A DNA stretch of 64,000 bases from Planctomycetota bacterium (GCA_016197205.1 JACPWG010000047.1:1-64000); one strand, 5' to 3'. Positions 18,424 to 26,923 are shown, counted from the stretch's first letter. Program-made: numbers and translations. The notes: a model not told the origin generated them from the letters alone.

Positions 18424-19530
18424 ATGCCCGCCACTCCCGCCGGCAAGAACCAGAAGCGGACCGTCTCGAAGCTCAAGGAGCTGGGGATGGGCGTCGTCCA
18501 CGACGTGGCGAAGACGAAGTCCCCGGCGATCGACATCCCGCTCCGCACGCTTTCGAACACGACCTTCAACGAAGGCAAGCGCATCATCGAGATGGGCTCG
18601 GACAAGCAGCAGCGTTTCTTCTTCAACGTCGGGATGGTGAAGAAATTCACCGAGACTTTTTTTCTCGCCTCGAAGTGCAAGGAGCTGATCGACGTAGGCA
18701 AGACCACGAGCCTGCGCGACCTCTTCTACATGGCGAAGCCGGACTTCGAGCGGGCCTCGAAGGAGGAGTACGAGCAGGAGGAGTCGGACGCGATCACCGA
18801 GGACCTGGAGGTGACGGTCGACAGCCTGCGCGAGGAGCTGAATCTTTTCGCGTCCAATCGCGGCGCGCTCGTCGGCGAACTGACGCTCGTGGACCAGGGA
18901 GACACGATCGACGGGCGGCGGATGGGCTCGGGTGGCTGGTCGATCCCCTCGATCGTGGAGCCGAACATCGTCCAGTTCGGGCGGTGCGACGCGAAGTTCA
19001 TCCTCCTGGTGGAGAAGGACGCGGTCTGGCGCCGCTTCAACGAGGACAAGTTCTGGAAACAGCACAAGTGCATCCTGGTTCACGGCCAGGGGCAGCCGCC
19101 GCGCGGGGTGAGACGGCTTCTCTATCGCATGGTGAATGAGCTCCGCTTGCCGCTTTACGTCTTCGTGGACAACGATCCCTGGGGCTATTACATCTACAGC
19201 GTGGTGAAGCAGGGGAGCATCAATCTGGCGTACGAGAGCCGCCGCATGGCGGTGCCGAACGCCAAGTTTCTGGGCCTGTCGAGTTTCGACCGCGAGAAAT
19301 ACGGCCTGGACCTCTCGGTCACGATGAAGCTCAAGGACGAGGACGTGGGGCGGGCGAAGCAGATCTTGAGCTATCCGTGGTTCCAGAAGAAGGAGTGGCA
19401 GCGGGAGATCAAGAAGATGCTCTCCGAGGGGCGCAAGTTGGAGTTGGAGGCCCTCTCCAACAAGGGAATCAGCTTCGTGACCGAGGAGTACCTGCCGGGC
19501 AAGATCAGGAACAAGGAGTGGCTGGACTAG
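18424..19530 (+). CDS. top6A: DNA topoisomerase VI subunit A (Spo11-like)
   Basis: 368 residues; the ATG immediately follows the top6B stop codon (TAA-ATG). Catalytic subunit that makes the transient double-strand break. The 5Y-CAP region contains TTSLRDLFYMAK with the predicted active-site tyrosine (about residue 102). The Toprim domain shows the glutamate in LLVEKDAVW and the acidic cluster in VFVDNDPWGYYIY. IKQGS-type and C-terminal sequences also match archaeal subunit A. It ends ahead of a repeat-rich gap. Together with top6B it forms a complete A2B2 enzyme that relaxes or decatenates DNA. Codon use and GC resemble the neighbours, so any transfer is old. Confidence 0.95.
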   Translation: MPATPAGKNQKRTVSKLKELGMGVVHDVAKTKSPAIDIPLRTLSNTTFNEGKRIIEMGSDKQQRFFFNVGMVKKFTETFFLASKCKELIDVGKTTSLRDLFYMAKPDFERASKEEYEQEESDAITEDLEVTVDSLREELNLFASNRGALVGELTLVDQGDTIDGRRMGSGGWSIPSIVEPNIVQFGRCDAKFILLVEKDAVWRRFNEDKFWKQHKCILVHGQGQPPRGVRRLLYRMVNELRLPLYVFVDNDPWGYYIYSVVKQGSINLAYESRRMAVPNAKFLGLSSFDREKYGLDLSVTMKLKDEDVGRAKQILSYPWFQKKEWQREIKKMLSEGRKLELEALSNKGISFVTEEYLPGKIRNKEWLD

Positions 19531-20053
19531 GGCCGCGCAGGCGACCTGCGTCACAAATCCCGGCATGGTTCAAACTGCCGCCTAGGTCGAGCTCGGCCGA
19601 CAGCCCTGCCTCGCTGCGCGGGCACGGCAGCGCCGTGCCCCTACGCAAGGTGGCCGATCGACCACTGTGACCCGGATTTGAACCATGCCCACATCCCGAC
19701 GGGCCCGGGCTTCACCCCGGGTTCGCTCACCGCGAGCCATGGAACGCACGCTGGGCCGGCCATCGGCCAGCACGAGCCGGCGTCTGGCCGACGATTCGCG
19801 TCAGCGACGCAGGCGACGGCATCCGGGCATCAGCACCGTCGCGTTCGCGCCCCCACGTCTCCACCACGCGTGTTTCAAATGCCGGTTGCTGCCTACGGCC
19901 AGCACGTCGCGGTAGGGGCAGGGCGTTGCCGTGCCCGCAGAGCGAGACGCGCGCCTCGCCCCTGCGCTGCTGGATGGGCATTTCGAACCTTGGACGCTTT
20001 TCTTTTTGCCGTGGGAGCGGCATACCGGCCCCAGTGACGCATGCCGAGTTGCG
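19531..20053. repeat. Gene-free gap with inverted-repeat debris
   Basis: About 520 bases after top6A. GCGGGCACGGCAGCGCCGTG followed by CCCCTACG (about 19617-19643) reappears inverted as GGTAGGGGCAGGGCGTTGCC onward (about 19912-19945). GGCATGGTTCAAACTGCCG (19562-19580) has an inverted partner near 19674-19690. This looks like the remains of a palindromic element; no gene is supported. Confidence 0.5.
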
Positions 20054-20269
20054 ATGGAGGCCTACATGCCCCCAACCCTCAAGGGGATCTACGACCACGG
20101 GCGGTTGACGCTCGATCTACCCCCTCCCGCAGAATGAGCGTGGACGGGACACTACCACCTGTTGCGTGCTGAACACTGGGAGGAGCTGGAACGGCTGCTC
20201 CTGCACATCTTCCACCTAGAGGCCATGGCCGAGGTAGGCCGTGCGTTCGACGCTGCCGGAGCACCTTGA
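20054..20269 (+). pseudogene. Decayed small antitoxin-like gene
   Basis: ATG 20054 opens MEAYMPPTLKGIYDHGRLTL, which resembles the N-terminal strand pattern of AF2212/DUF104-like antitoxins (a short 'YDHGRL' beta hairpin). A TGA at 20135 stops it after 27 codons. The same frame then continues for 43 codons with a plausible helical C-terminal part (LRAEHWEELERLLLHIF, then EVGRAFDAAG) to TGA 20267. This suggests a single gene interrupted by an in-frame stop. No toxin partner is visible next to it. The family assignment is weak. Confidence 0.35.
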
Positions 20270-20395
20270 TGGCCACTACGGGGTGCGCGGAGAACGAAGT
20301 TTCCACCTCGGTGGCCAGAACTCGATCGAGATAGGCTGGCACACGTCACCCCTTGACGGTTGGATCTGACACCATGCTGCGGTGAAGTGAGCTTG

Positions 20396-20540
20396 GCGCC
20401 CGCGCAAAAATAACTGCGCAGACCCGGACCTCGAGGCTCCTGGGGGCGCGGCCCTCTGGGCCGCGCTGCGCGGGCCGGGGGCCCGCGCCCCCAGGCATCG
20501 GTCGATCCACGAAAATGTAAAGTAATTCTTGCGCGGGCGC
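20396..20540 (+). repeat. MITE-like element, family A, copy 1
   Basis: 145 bases bounded by GCGCCCGCGCAA and its inverse TTGCGCGGGCGC, with a palindromic GC-rich core. The three bases TTG flank both ends, a possible target duplication. Other copies are at 25956, 44857 (inverted) and 54418. Confidence 0.85.
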
Positions 20541-20622
20541 TTGGCGGTCGAGGAGAGCGCGCGACGAGGGATCGCGCGCCGGGCGGTCGTTTCGAACAGG
20601 AGGCGTGCGGGCGGATGCGCCC

Positions 20623-20650
20623 AGACCGCTCCCTCACGGTCGCGGTTCGG
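20623..20650. repeat. Dispersed palindrome CCGCTCCCTCACGGTCGCGG
   Basis: A 20-base near-palindrome with flanks AGA and TTCGG. It overlaps the 3' end of the gene on the minus strand and supplies its last four codons and stop. Related copies occur at 33766, 53238, 53588 and 54848. Confidence 0.75.
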
Positions 20651-22508
20651 TTGGCGGCGCTGGGTTCGGTTCGTAGGCGGCCCTCACGTCTTCGGCGTGC
20701 CCGCAAGCGGCCGCAAGCGCCCACCGGCGCGACAGGGCGGGCACCTCTTCGTAGCACAGGGCCGCGGCGGCGATCCGCAGGAGCGCCACGTTCATTTGGA
20801 GCGGGTGACGGTCCTCGCGGCAGAGTCGCGCCGCGATCCCACGCAGCGTACGAATCGTGCTCCACGCGCGGAGGAGCGCCGGCGAACGCACGTCCGGCGC
20901 CGCCTCGGGCAGGGGGGCTCGCAGGTCCTGCACCTCTCGCAAAGCACGCGTGATGCGCAGCGCCTCGGCGAACTGTGCCTCGTCCGCAAGCGGCGTGAGA
21001 AGGTATTGCACGTCGTTCTCCAGTCGCGCCAGATCTCGGAGCACGTGCCCGCGCTTCGCGTGCGAGAAGTCGATCACCCAAACGTTGTCGTGGGCGTCCA
21101 GCAGGACGTTCGATGCGTTCAGGTCGCCGTGGACGTACGACACGTAGTGGAACTCCCCTCCCATCGGCCGCGGGCGTGGGAGGAAGTCCTCATAGAAGGC
21201 GCAGAGGTTTCGCGCCTCGAACTCGCCCCCGAACGACAGCCGCTCGCGAGCGGCGACCGCTGTCCCCACGAGGCGCTCGACGTGTGCGCGCACGTACGGC
21301 CCCCGATGGGACTCCAGCTCGTAGGCGGCGAGGAGGGGGAGGCGCTCGAGTTGCGCCGCGGCGTAGAGGCGGCCGAGGACCTCTTCGAAGACGGTGGAGA
21401 GGAGGGCGTCAAGGCGCTGCTGCGGGCAACCGGACTCGAAGAGCGACCGCAGGGTACGAACGTCCCCACGCCCCATGGAGGCGTACGCGTAGCGGATGCC
21501 GGCGCGGTCCCCCAGCTCCACGAAGCCGTGCACTCGTGGCGCGCTGTTTCCGAGGCTCGACTCGACGTGCTCGAAGGCGACGCGTTCCGCGGCGAGGTCG
21601 CGGCGCTCCCCGAGCTTGGTCACGCTCGGCGCCTGCTCCTGGCCGAAAGCGTCGCGCCCGTCCACGCGAAAGACCAGGGCGCCGGAGAAGCCGCCGGCAA
21701 GGGGCGTCAGCTCCACGCGGGCGCTGTCCCGGTGGAGGTAGCCGAGGAGCTCGGCGTCCTCGGGGGAGAGCGTGATCGCGCCGCCGCCGCGGGCCGGCGC
21801 CCTGCGCGGGCGCGCGCCGCCGGGGAGCGCCGGCGGTCGAGGCGCAGCGCAGCCGGGCGAGAGCCATTGGACGAACTCGCCTACCGAGTCGAACGTCTGG
21901 ACCCCGAGGATACGTCGGAGTTGTTCGAGGGCGTTGAAGTGTTGGGTGCGGGAGGCGCTTGCGGTGAGCGCGCTCGACGTCGCGAGCGCGTCGAGGCCGC
22001 AGCGGGTCTTCAGCTCGTAGAGCAGGAAGGTGACCTTGGCCTCGGTCCACACGCCGACGACGCCGACGCGAAGCTCGCCGTCCGGCGCGCGCGCACGAAG
22101 CGCACGAAGGCGTGCTTCGAGGTCGGTGCCGGCGAAATCGCTGAGGCCGATGGAGCAAAGGACTTCTTCGTTCGCGCGCGCGGCCGGTTCGTCTTCGATG
22201 CCGAGCACCGGCGCGGCGCCGGCGGACCCGCGAAGGCAGTGAGCACCGAACGCGCGGAGGTGTTCCGCCTGTCGGGGGTCGTCCAGGTCGTGGTCGTCGC
22301 GCACGTGCAGGATCGCGAGGGCGTCGGCGGGCTGGGCACGCGCCCAGGTCATGAGCTGGGCGATCGGCCCGGCGCGCGGGTCCCCGCCGAACAATCGTTC
22401 CGCCTCCGCGGGGCCCACGTGGAGCGTGTTGGGGATGGGGTCGTGCGGGCCGAGGGGGCCGACGAAGTCCCGCTGGAGGCATTGGGTGATGAGCAGGGAG
22501 AGCGGCAC
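20634..22508 (-). CDS. Isochorismatase-like (degenerate) domain fused to an APH/TCAD9-like kinase domain
   Basis: 624 residues from GTG 22508, with AAGGAG 9 bases upstream. Residues 1 to about 210 follow the isochorismatase/cysteine-hydrolase fold (ITQCLQRDF, FAGTDLEARL, VGVVGVWTEAKVTF). All three catalytic positions appear replaced: Asp by Cys in the first motif, Lys by Ser before LSDF, and Cys by Lys in TEAKV, so it is probably a pseudoenzyme. Residues about 240-600 form an aminoglycoside-phosphotransferase-like domain with YVHGDLNASNVLLD and VWVIDFSHAKRGHVLRDLAR. That wording matches what I recall of 'ternary complex associated domain 9' of predicted biological-conflict systems. It starts 23 bases after the FAH gene ends and is probably co-transcribed. 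The last codons (EPRP-stop) lie in a dispersed repeat. Confidence 0.8.
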   Translation of the reverse strand: MPLSLLITQCLQRDFVGPLGPHDPIPNTLHVGPAEAERLFGGDPRAGPIAQLMTWARAQPADALAILHVRDDHDLDDPRQAEHLRAFGAHCLRGSAGAAPVLGIEDEPAARANEEVLCSIGLSDFAGTDLEARLRALRARAPDGELRVGVVGVWTEAKVTFLLYELKTRCGLDALATSSALTASASRTQHFNALEQLRRILGVQTFDSVGEFVQWLSPGCAAPRPPALPGGARPRRAPARGGGAITLSPEDAELLGYLHRDSARVELTPLAGGFSGALVFRVDGRDAFGQEQAPSVTKLGERRDLAAERVAFEHVESSLGNSAPRVHGFVELGDRAGIRYAYASMGRGDVRTLRSLFESGCPQQRLDALLSTVFEEVLGRLYAAAQLERLPLLAAYELESHRGPYVRAHVERLVGTAVAARERLSFGGEFEARNLCAFYEDFLPRPRPMGGEFHYVSYVHGDLNASNVLLDAHDNVWVIDFSHAKRGHVLRDLARLENDVQYLLTPLADEAQFAEALRITRALREVQDLRAPLPEAAPDVRSPALLRAWSTIRTLRGIAARLCREDRHPLQMNVALLRIAAAALCYEEVPALSRRWALAAACGHAEDVRAAYEPNPAPPTEPRP

Positions 22509-22531
22509 GCCCGGGTGCTCCTTGTTTTTCG

Positions 22532-23428
22532 TCAGTGGCGCCGGGGGCCGACGTCCGCCGTCACGCCGTTTTCCATCGTGCCGATCCCCTGGATCGTCGC
22601 GCGGAGCATGTCGCCGGGTTTCAGGAAGACGGGTGGATCGCGGAAAACGCCGACGCCCGCGGGGGTGCCGGTAGCGAGGAGGTCGCCGGGCTCCAGGTCG
22701 TGGACCTGCGACACGTAGGACACCAGCTCCGGGACGCCGTGGATCAGGTTCGCGGTCGTCCCCTTCTGCCGCACCTCGCCGTTCACGCGCAGCTCCAGGT
22801 CCAGCGCCTTGCAGTCCAGTTCGTCCGGAGTGACGATGAGCGGGCCCTGCGGCATGAAGGTACGAAAGCTCTTGCCGCGGTACCACTGCTTGTCGCCGTA
22901 TTGGCAGTCGCGGGCCGAGACGTCGAGGATGATCGTGAAGCCGAAGACGTGGTCCATCGCCTCCTGGGGGGAGAGGCGGGAGCAGTCGTCCTTGATGACC
23001 ACACCCAATTCGATTTCGGGATCGACCTTTTCCGACATCGCCGGGAGCACGATGGAAGCGTCGGGTCCGATGACGCTGTTCGCGGCCTTCGCGAAGAGGA
23101 GCGGGCGTTCGGGGATGGGGGCCTTCTGCTCCTCGGCGTGGTCGCGGTAGTTGAGGCCGACGCAGACGATTTTGGGTGGGCGCACGATGGGCGCTTTGAG
23201 GATGAGGCCGTCGCGAGGGAGGATGACTTTGGGGTCCGAGAAGCACTTGGCCCGGTCGAGACGCGGGAGCTGTGCGAGCGCGCCCTGGGCGAGAAAATCG
23301 CCGACGTCCGCGAACCGGAAGGGGCGCTTGAAGACCCGGAAATAGGCGAGGCCCAGGTCGAGGACATGCTTGCCGTCGATGAGCCCTGCGCCGACGCGGG
23401 TGGGGGACTGGAAGGTGATGAAACGCAT
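22532..23428 (-). CDS. Fumarylacetoacetate hydrolase (FAH) family enzyme
   Basis: 298 residues from ATG 23428, with GGAGG 5-6 bases upstream. The conserved core KIVCVGLNYRDHAEE (about 86-100), the metal ligands in DPEIELGVVI, the GFTIILDVSARDCQ stretch and LATGTPAGVG near the C-terminus identify the FAH superfamily. Members hydrolyse or decarboxylate 2-keto acid derivatives in aromatic and sugar catabolism, or act as oxaloacetate decarboxylases. The active site divalent metal is bound by the two glutamates and an aspartate. The exact substrate cannot be given. It is the first gene of a two-gene minus-strand unit with the pseudo-isochorismatase fusion. Confidence 0.93.
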   Translation of the reverse strand: MRFITFQSPTRVGAGLIDGKHVLDLGLAYFRVFKRPFRFADVGDFLAQGALAQLPRLDRAKCFSDPKVILPRDGLILKAPIVRPPKIVCVGLNYRDHAEEQKAPIPERPLLFAKAANSVIGPDASIVLPAMSEKVDPEIELGVVIKDDCSRLSPQEAMDHVFGFTIILDVSARDCQYGDKQWYRGKSFRTFMPQGPLIVTPDELDCKALDLELRVNGEVRQKGTTANLIHGVPELVSYVSQVHDLEPGDLLATGTPAGVGVFRDPPVFLKPGDMLRATIQGIGTMENGVTADVGPRRH

Positions 23429-23486
23429 GGCGCCTCCGGCAACGTGTGGGGGATGAGAGGTCCCCCCGCATGACGCGGGGACGGGT

Positions 23487-23515
23487 ACGTTACCGGAAGC
23501 GCCAGTCGAATGCAA
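23487..23515 (-). promoter_or_regulatory. Possible sigma-70 promoter for the FAH gene
   Basis: Minus strand TTGCAT (23515-23510), 17 bases, TAACGT (23492-23487), about 60 bases before the ATG. The -10 is weak. Confidence 0.35.
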
Positions 23516-24054
23516 GCCTCCAACGAGGACCCGTGCAAGGCGCGGCAAGAACCCGGGGGGCGGGGGCGGGGGCGTGGCTCGCCCTCCCCCCGCCTTCGCG
23601 GGCCGTAGCCGGCTTCGGTGGGCGAAGGCCCGGCCCTCTCCGGCTTCGCGGGAGACGGGGACGGTGCGCGATGCGGGGCCCCGCGCCTCGCGTGCCGACC
23701 CCGCGACGGCGCGGCGGCCGTCGCGGGGCCCGGGCAAGGTCGCGTCCGAGGTGCGCCCGGGTCACGAAATTCTGCGTGCCGGGCGCCGAAATAAAAAGAA
23801 CATTCTGGCAGGTCGGTCCGGCGGCCTCGCCGCCGTCGCATGCCGGACGCGCGCGCGTGCGCACTCGCGGGCGCGCGCGCGACCAGGGTAGTTCGGTTCC
23901 GCTCCCTCCACAACGAGAGGACAGGGACCCGACCCGAAAAAAAGAAACCCTCGGACGCCTGGAAAGGGGCAGGGAGTCTCCGGGGACGGACGTCGGTTTC
24001 CGGAGACGGGGGGCGGCGCGCGGCCCGCGAAGGAGGGCGCGGCCGACCGGGGCC
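23516..24054. other. Gene-free GC-rich gap
   Basis: No frame here has a ribosome site or recognisable protein. Stretches of C and G runs, an AT-rich island near 23791-23806, and CGCGCG tracts near 23850-23880 are the only features noted. Confidence 0.4.
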
Positions 24055-24378
24055 TCACGCAGCCCGAGGGGGTTCGGTCGCGCACGTTTCCGTCGAGCGA
24101 CTCTGCGCCGCGGAGGGGGAGGGGCGCGCGTCGCCTTCGCTCCAAAGCGGGCCGTTCGCGCGGATCATGCGTTCGGCCTCTTCGTAGCAGGCGGCGGCCT
24201 CCTGGAAGCGGTTCAGGGCGAAGAAGGCGTCGCCGCGCCCGGCCATGGCCCGGTCGTCCCGGGGAAAGGCCAGGAGCGCCTGGTCGAACCATCCGAGCGC
24301 CCGCTCCGACTGCCCGAGGAACAAGCATCTGCGCCCTTCCGCGTGGCAACGACAAGCCTCTTCCAGGTTCCAGTTCAT
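24055..24378 (-). CDS. Small TPR protein
   Basis: 107 residues from ATG 24378, with GGAGG 5 bases upstream. Two tetratricopeptide units are clear: FLGQSERALGWFDQALLAFPRD (about 20-41) and GDAFFALNRFQEAAACYEEAERM (about 50-72). The last 30 residues are Ser/Thr/Pro-rich and likely disordered. It has no signal peptide and is probably a cytosolic scaffold. Its 5' leader carries a strong intrinsic-terminator hairpin 65-90 bases before the ATG, so expression may depend on read-through or on a start site between the two. Confidence 0.75.
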   Translation of the reverse strand: MNWNLEEACRCHAEGRRCLFLGQSERALGWFDQALLAFPRDDRAMAGRGDAFFALNRFQEAAACYEEAERMIRANGPLWSEGDARPSPSAAQSRSTETCATEPPRAA

Positions 24379-24435
24379 CGCATCCTCCACGAACAATCGG
24401 CCCACCGGACGCGATGCGCGCTCGCGCGCATCGAC

Positions 24436-24467
24436 AAAAAAACCACGGGATCCTTTGTGTCCCGTGG
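24436..24467 (-). terminator. Intrinsic terminator (or attenuator) in the leader of the TPR gene
   Basis: Read on the minus strand: CCACGGGA, 9-base loop, TCCCGTGG (perfect 8-bp stem, 24467-24443), then seven T (24442-24436). An outer TCGACA/TGTCGA pairing could enclose it. Confidence 0.8.
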
Positions 24468-24854
24468 CCTGTCGATCGCAATCGCGTGCTCCCCGGCGGC
24501 GGATCCCTGCTAGCCGGGCGAACCTCGAACGGCGCACGGGCCGTGGAACCAGATCCCGCATCGGAAGCCGTCCGCGGACGGGGCAGTCCCCGAGAGGACT
24601 CCTGGACGGAACGGAACCATGGTGCCACTCCCGCTTCACAACCGCCGACGCCCCCCTGAGGCGTCGGCACCGCTGGGCCGGTCGCGCCCCGCGCGACCGT
24701 TGCCGGTGTGTCTACGGACGTACAGCTAAACGGCGCCCGCGGGGATTGGTTCACGCATTTTTACGAGCCTCTTGTTTTTCGTGGGCGTGGGCGCGCGCGA
24801 CCTGGAGCCACGGACCGGCGGGCGTGGGCGCTCCCCATTCCCACGCCGCTCTTC

Positions 24855-25253
24855 CCCAGTACCGCCCCACAGAATGGGGTGACCCATTTGCTCGGCGATT
24901 TTGGCCGCCGGCGTCCCCCCATCGCCCTGCGGCGCTTCGGGGCGTAGGCGGTGCGTTCGCTCGCCGTGGTTCTCCGTTCCTACGCCTCCCTCGCGCCCCT
25001 ACCGCGACAACGATCAAGAAGTGGAGCCCTCGAGCCCCACGGGTTCGTCGTTCCGCCTCTTAGGCGGGGCTGCCAACCCAGTGTCGCAGTTCTCGCCGCA
25101 CGCGCCGCCTGAAGGCGGAACTACGAACAGGGGTGGAGCTCGGCGGAATTCGTCGCAGGTGCCGAAGCTCTTGATGTAGCGTGGGAGTGCCGGCGGGCGG
25201 CCAAACTCGCCTTCCCCTATCGGTCACCGACTTCCGTGGAGCGGTACTCTGGG
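24855..25253. repeat. MITE-like element, family E, copy 1
   Basis: About 400 bases with long imperfect inverted ends: the left end reads CCCAGTACCGCCCCACAGAA onward to TCGGCGATTTTGGCCGCC. The right end is the inverse (GGCGGCCAAACTCGCC, then GTCACCGACTTCCGTGGAGC, then GGTACTCTGGG). No coding capacity recognised. Other copies start at 45098 and 63858. Confidence 0.8.
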
Positions 25254-25271
25254 CGGGTCGGGGACTCGGCA

Positions 25272-25300
25272 TGGACTCCGCAGGTCGCGCACGCTATAAT
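25272..25300 (+). promoter_or_regulatory. sigma-70 promoter for the Uma2 gene
   Basis: TGGACT, 17 bases, TATAAT, 25 bases before the ATG at 25326 and 18 bases after the right end of the family E repeat. Confidence 0.65.
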
Positions 25301-25325
25301 GGCCGGAAAGTGAGGAGCGCATACG

Positions 25326-25922
25326 ATGTCCACCGTCAAGGTCCGTATCGGGCCGAGGGACCACGGCCGAGCCATGTCGCTGGAAGAATTTGCCGAGGCG
25401 GAAGCGGCCCCGGGGAACCTCTATGAACTCGCGGAGGGGGTCATCGTCGTGGTGGACATTCCGGGACTGCCGCACGGAAAAGTGCTGTACGCGCTCGAGC
25501 TGCAGCTTGCCGCCTGGGAGCTTGCGCACCCGGGCCTCGTGCACTACCGAGCCTCCGGAGACCGGTGCTCGCTGTTTCCGCCCGGCTTTCAGTCAGAACG
25601 CCATCCCGACCTCGCGCTCTATCTCACCCCCGCTCCGGATCCGGTGAATCCCTGGGAAAACTGGATTCCCGACCTCGTGGTCGAGGTGGTGTCGAAGGGG
25701 AGCGAGAAGCGCGACTACGAAGACAAGCGCAGGGAGTACCTGGCCGCGGGCGTCCGCGAGTACTGGATCCTCGATCCTCAACAGCGACAGCGGCGGGTCC
25801 TGATCCTCCAGCGCGCAGGGGACGTGTTCCGCGAACGTCGGCCGGTCAAGTCGTACGCCAGCCCGCTGCTTCCGGGGTTCTCGCTCGACCTCCCTCGCCT
25901 GTTCGCACAAGCCGGCGCCTGA
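25326..25922 (+). CDS. Uma2 family (DUF820) putative restriction-like endonuclease
   Basis: 198 residues from ATG 25326 (GAGGAG about 10 bases upstream). The Uma2 pattern is complete: MSLEEFAEAEAAPGNLYELAEG (N-terminal), HPDLALYL, and the PD-(D/E)xK core PDLVVEVVSKGSEKRDYEDK followed by REYLAAGVREYWILDP. The fold is that of restriction endonucleases; the biological role of the family is not established, and it is expanded in cyanobacteria and planctomycetes. It stands alone between two repeats, a common setting for these genes. No partner gene is evident. Confidence 0.92.
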   Translation: MSTVKVRIGPRDHGRAMSLEEFAEAEAAPGNLYELAEGVIVVVDIPGLPHGKVLYALELQLAAWELAHPGLVHYRASGDRCSLFPPGFQSERHPDLALYLTPAPDPVNPWENWIPDLVVEVVSKGSEKRDYEDKRREYLAAGVREYWILDPQQRQRRVLILQRAGDVFRERRPVKSYASPLLPGFSLDLPRLFAQAGA

Positions 25923-25955
25923 CCGCGAGCGCACGGACCGGCTCACGGCGCGTTA

Positions 25956-26044
25956 GCGCCCGCGCAAAAATAACTGCGCAGATTCGGACCTCGAGGCTCC
26001 TGGGGGCGCGGCCCTCTGGGCAGCGCTGCGCGGGCCGGAGGCGC
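25956..26044 (+). repeat. MITE-like element, family A, 3'-truncated copy 2
   Basis: Matches the first 89 bases of the family A element (GCGCCCGCGCAAAAATAACT onward) and then stops abruptly. The next base begins the truncated RNase HII-like gene. Confidence 0.85.
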
Positions 26045-26062
26045 GTCGGCGGCTTCAGCGAC

Positions 26063-26872
26063 ATGGCCGCCATCGAGCGAACCGTGCGCGCCTTCCATGC
26101 CTCGCTGCACGGAGAGGCTGCGACCTTCGAGGAGCTTTTCGCCTCGCTCTCCGTTTACTCGCGCGAGGACCTGCGCCGTCCGTGCCCGGCGTCCGCCGCG
26201 CCCAAATGCTGGACCCCCGCCCTCGACCTGCCGATCTGGGACCGCGCCGCGCCGGTTCGTGCAGCCGCCGCCTCTGAGGCGCCGGCCGACCTTCCCCCGA
26301 CCGCGCTCAGCGAAGCGCTCCGCCGAGAACTGGCGGAGGCCGGCCTCGAGCTGCTCGACCTGCGCACGGCGCTATGCTGCCCGGGCGTCCTCAACGAGCG
26401 TCTCGGGTCGGGTACCTACCCTACCAAGTTCGCGCTCGAGTTCGCGATGATCGAGGACCTGCTCGCCTGGGTTCACCCGCGCGTGGGGGAGGAGGTCGAC
26501 TACGTCTGCGGCCGGCTCGGCGGCACCCGGGACGCCTACCCGCGCATGTTCGGTGCTCTCTCCCGCTTCCCGTGTACGGCCTGGGACTGCGGCCCGCGCC
26601 GCACGCGCTATCGGTTCGCGGGTCTCGGGCAGGTGACGTTCGAGGAGTCGGCCGAGGACGCGCACCTGCCCGTGGCCCTCGCTTCGATGGTCGGAAAATA
26701 CGTGCGCGAAGGCTTCGTCCGTCGCGAGAATCTTTTTTTTACGGGCCTCGTCCCGGGCCTCCGCCCCACGAGCGGCTATTGCAACGGCGTGACGGAAGCC
26801 TTCGTCCGGGGCACGGAAGAGGTCCGCCGCGACCTGGGGATCCCGGACGGGTGCTTCCTCCGGCGCCGATAG
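26063..26872 (+). CDS. RNase HII-like protein, 5'-truncated
   Basis: ATG 26063 gives 269 residues, but the same frame is open and family-like from about 26045 (GGFSDMAAIERTVRAFH). No ribosome site precedes the ATG. The C-terminal half has the family motif EDAHLPVALASMVGKYVREG followed by GLRPTSGYCNGV, resembling RNase HII-like proteins of planctomycetes in which A-S-M-x-x-K-Y follows the catalytic acids. Such proteins normally begin with an IDExGYGP block holding the first catalytic acids; that block is missing here, and a truncated family A repeat abuts the break. It is probably a pseudogene or a product without nuclease activity. The family call rests on memory of related sequences. Confidence 0.6.
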   Translation: MAAIERTVRAFHASLHGEAATFEELFASLSVYSREDLRRPCPASAAPKCWTPALDLPIWDRAAPVRAAAASEAPADLPPTALSEALRRELAEAGLELLDLRTALCCPGVLNERLGSGTYPTKFALEFAMIEDLLAWVHPRVGEEVDYVCGRLGGTRDAYPRMFGALSRFPCTAWDCGPRRTRYRFAGLGQVTFEESAEDAHLPVALASMVGKYVREGFVRRENLFFTGLVPGLRPTSGYCNGVTEAFVRGTEEVRRDLGIPDGCFLRRR

Positions 26873-26880
26873 AATTGTGG

Positions 26881-26910
26881 TTGACAGGGCTCGGGCGGGT
26901 CCGGTATACT
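26881..26910 (+). promoter_or_regulatory. tRNA-Ala promoter
   Basis: Consensus TTGACA, 18 bases, TATACT, 13 bases before the tRNA. Confidence 0.8.
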
Positions 26911-26923
26911 TCGCGCACCTCGT

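Noticed and set aside
18424..19530. Possible Spo11/MTOPVI-like phage or plasmid gene
   Set aside because: It is directly joined to a full top6B gene and no phage or plasmid genes are near.
23446..24513. 355-codon plus-strand frame in a gap
   Set aside because: Arg-rich, no ribosome site, no motif, and antisense to the TPR gene.
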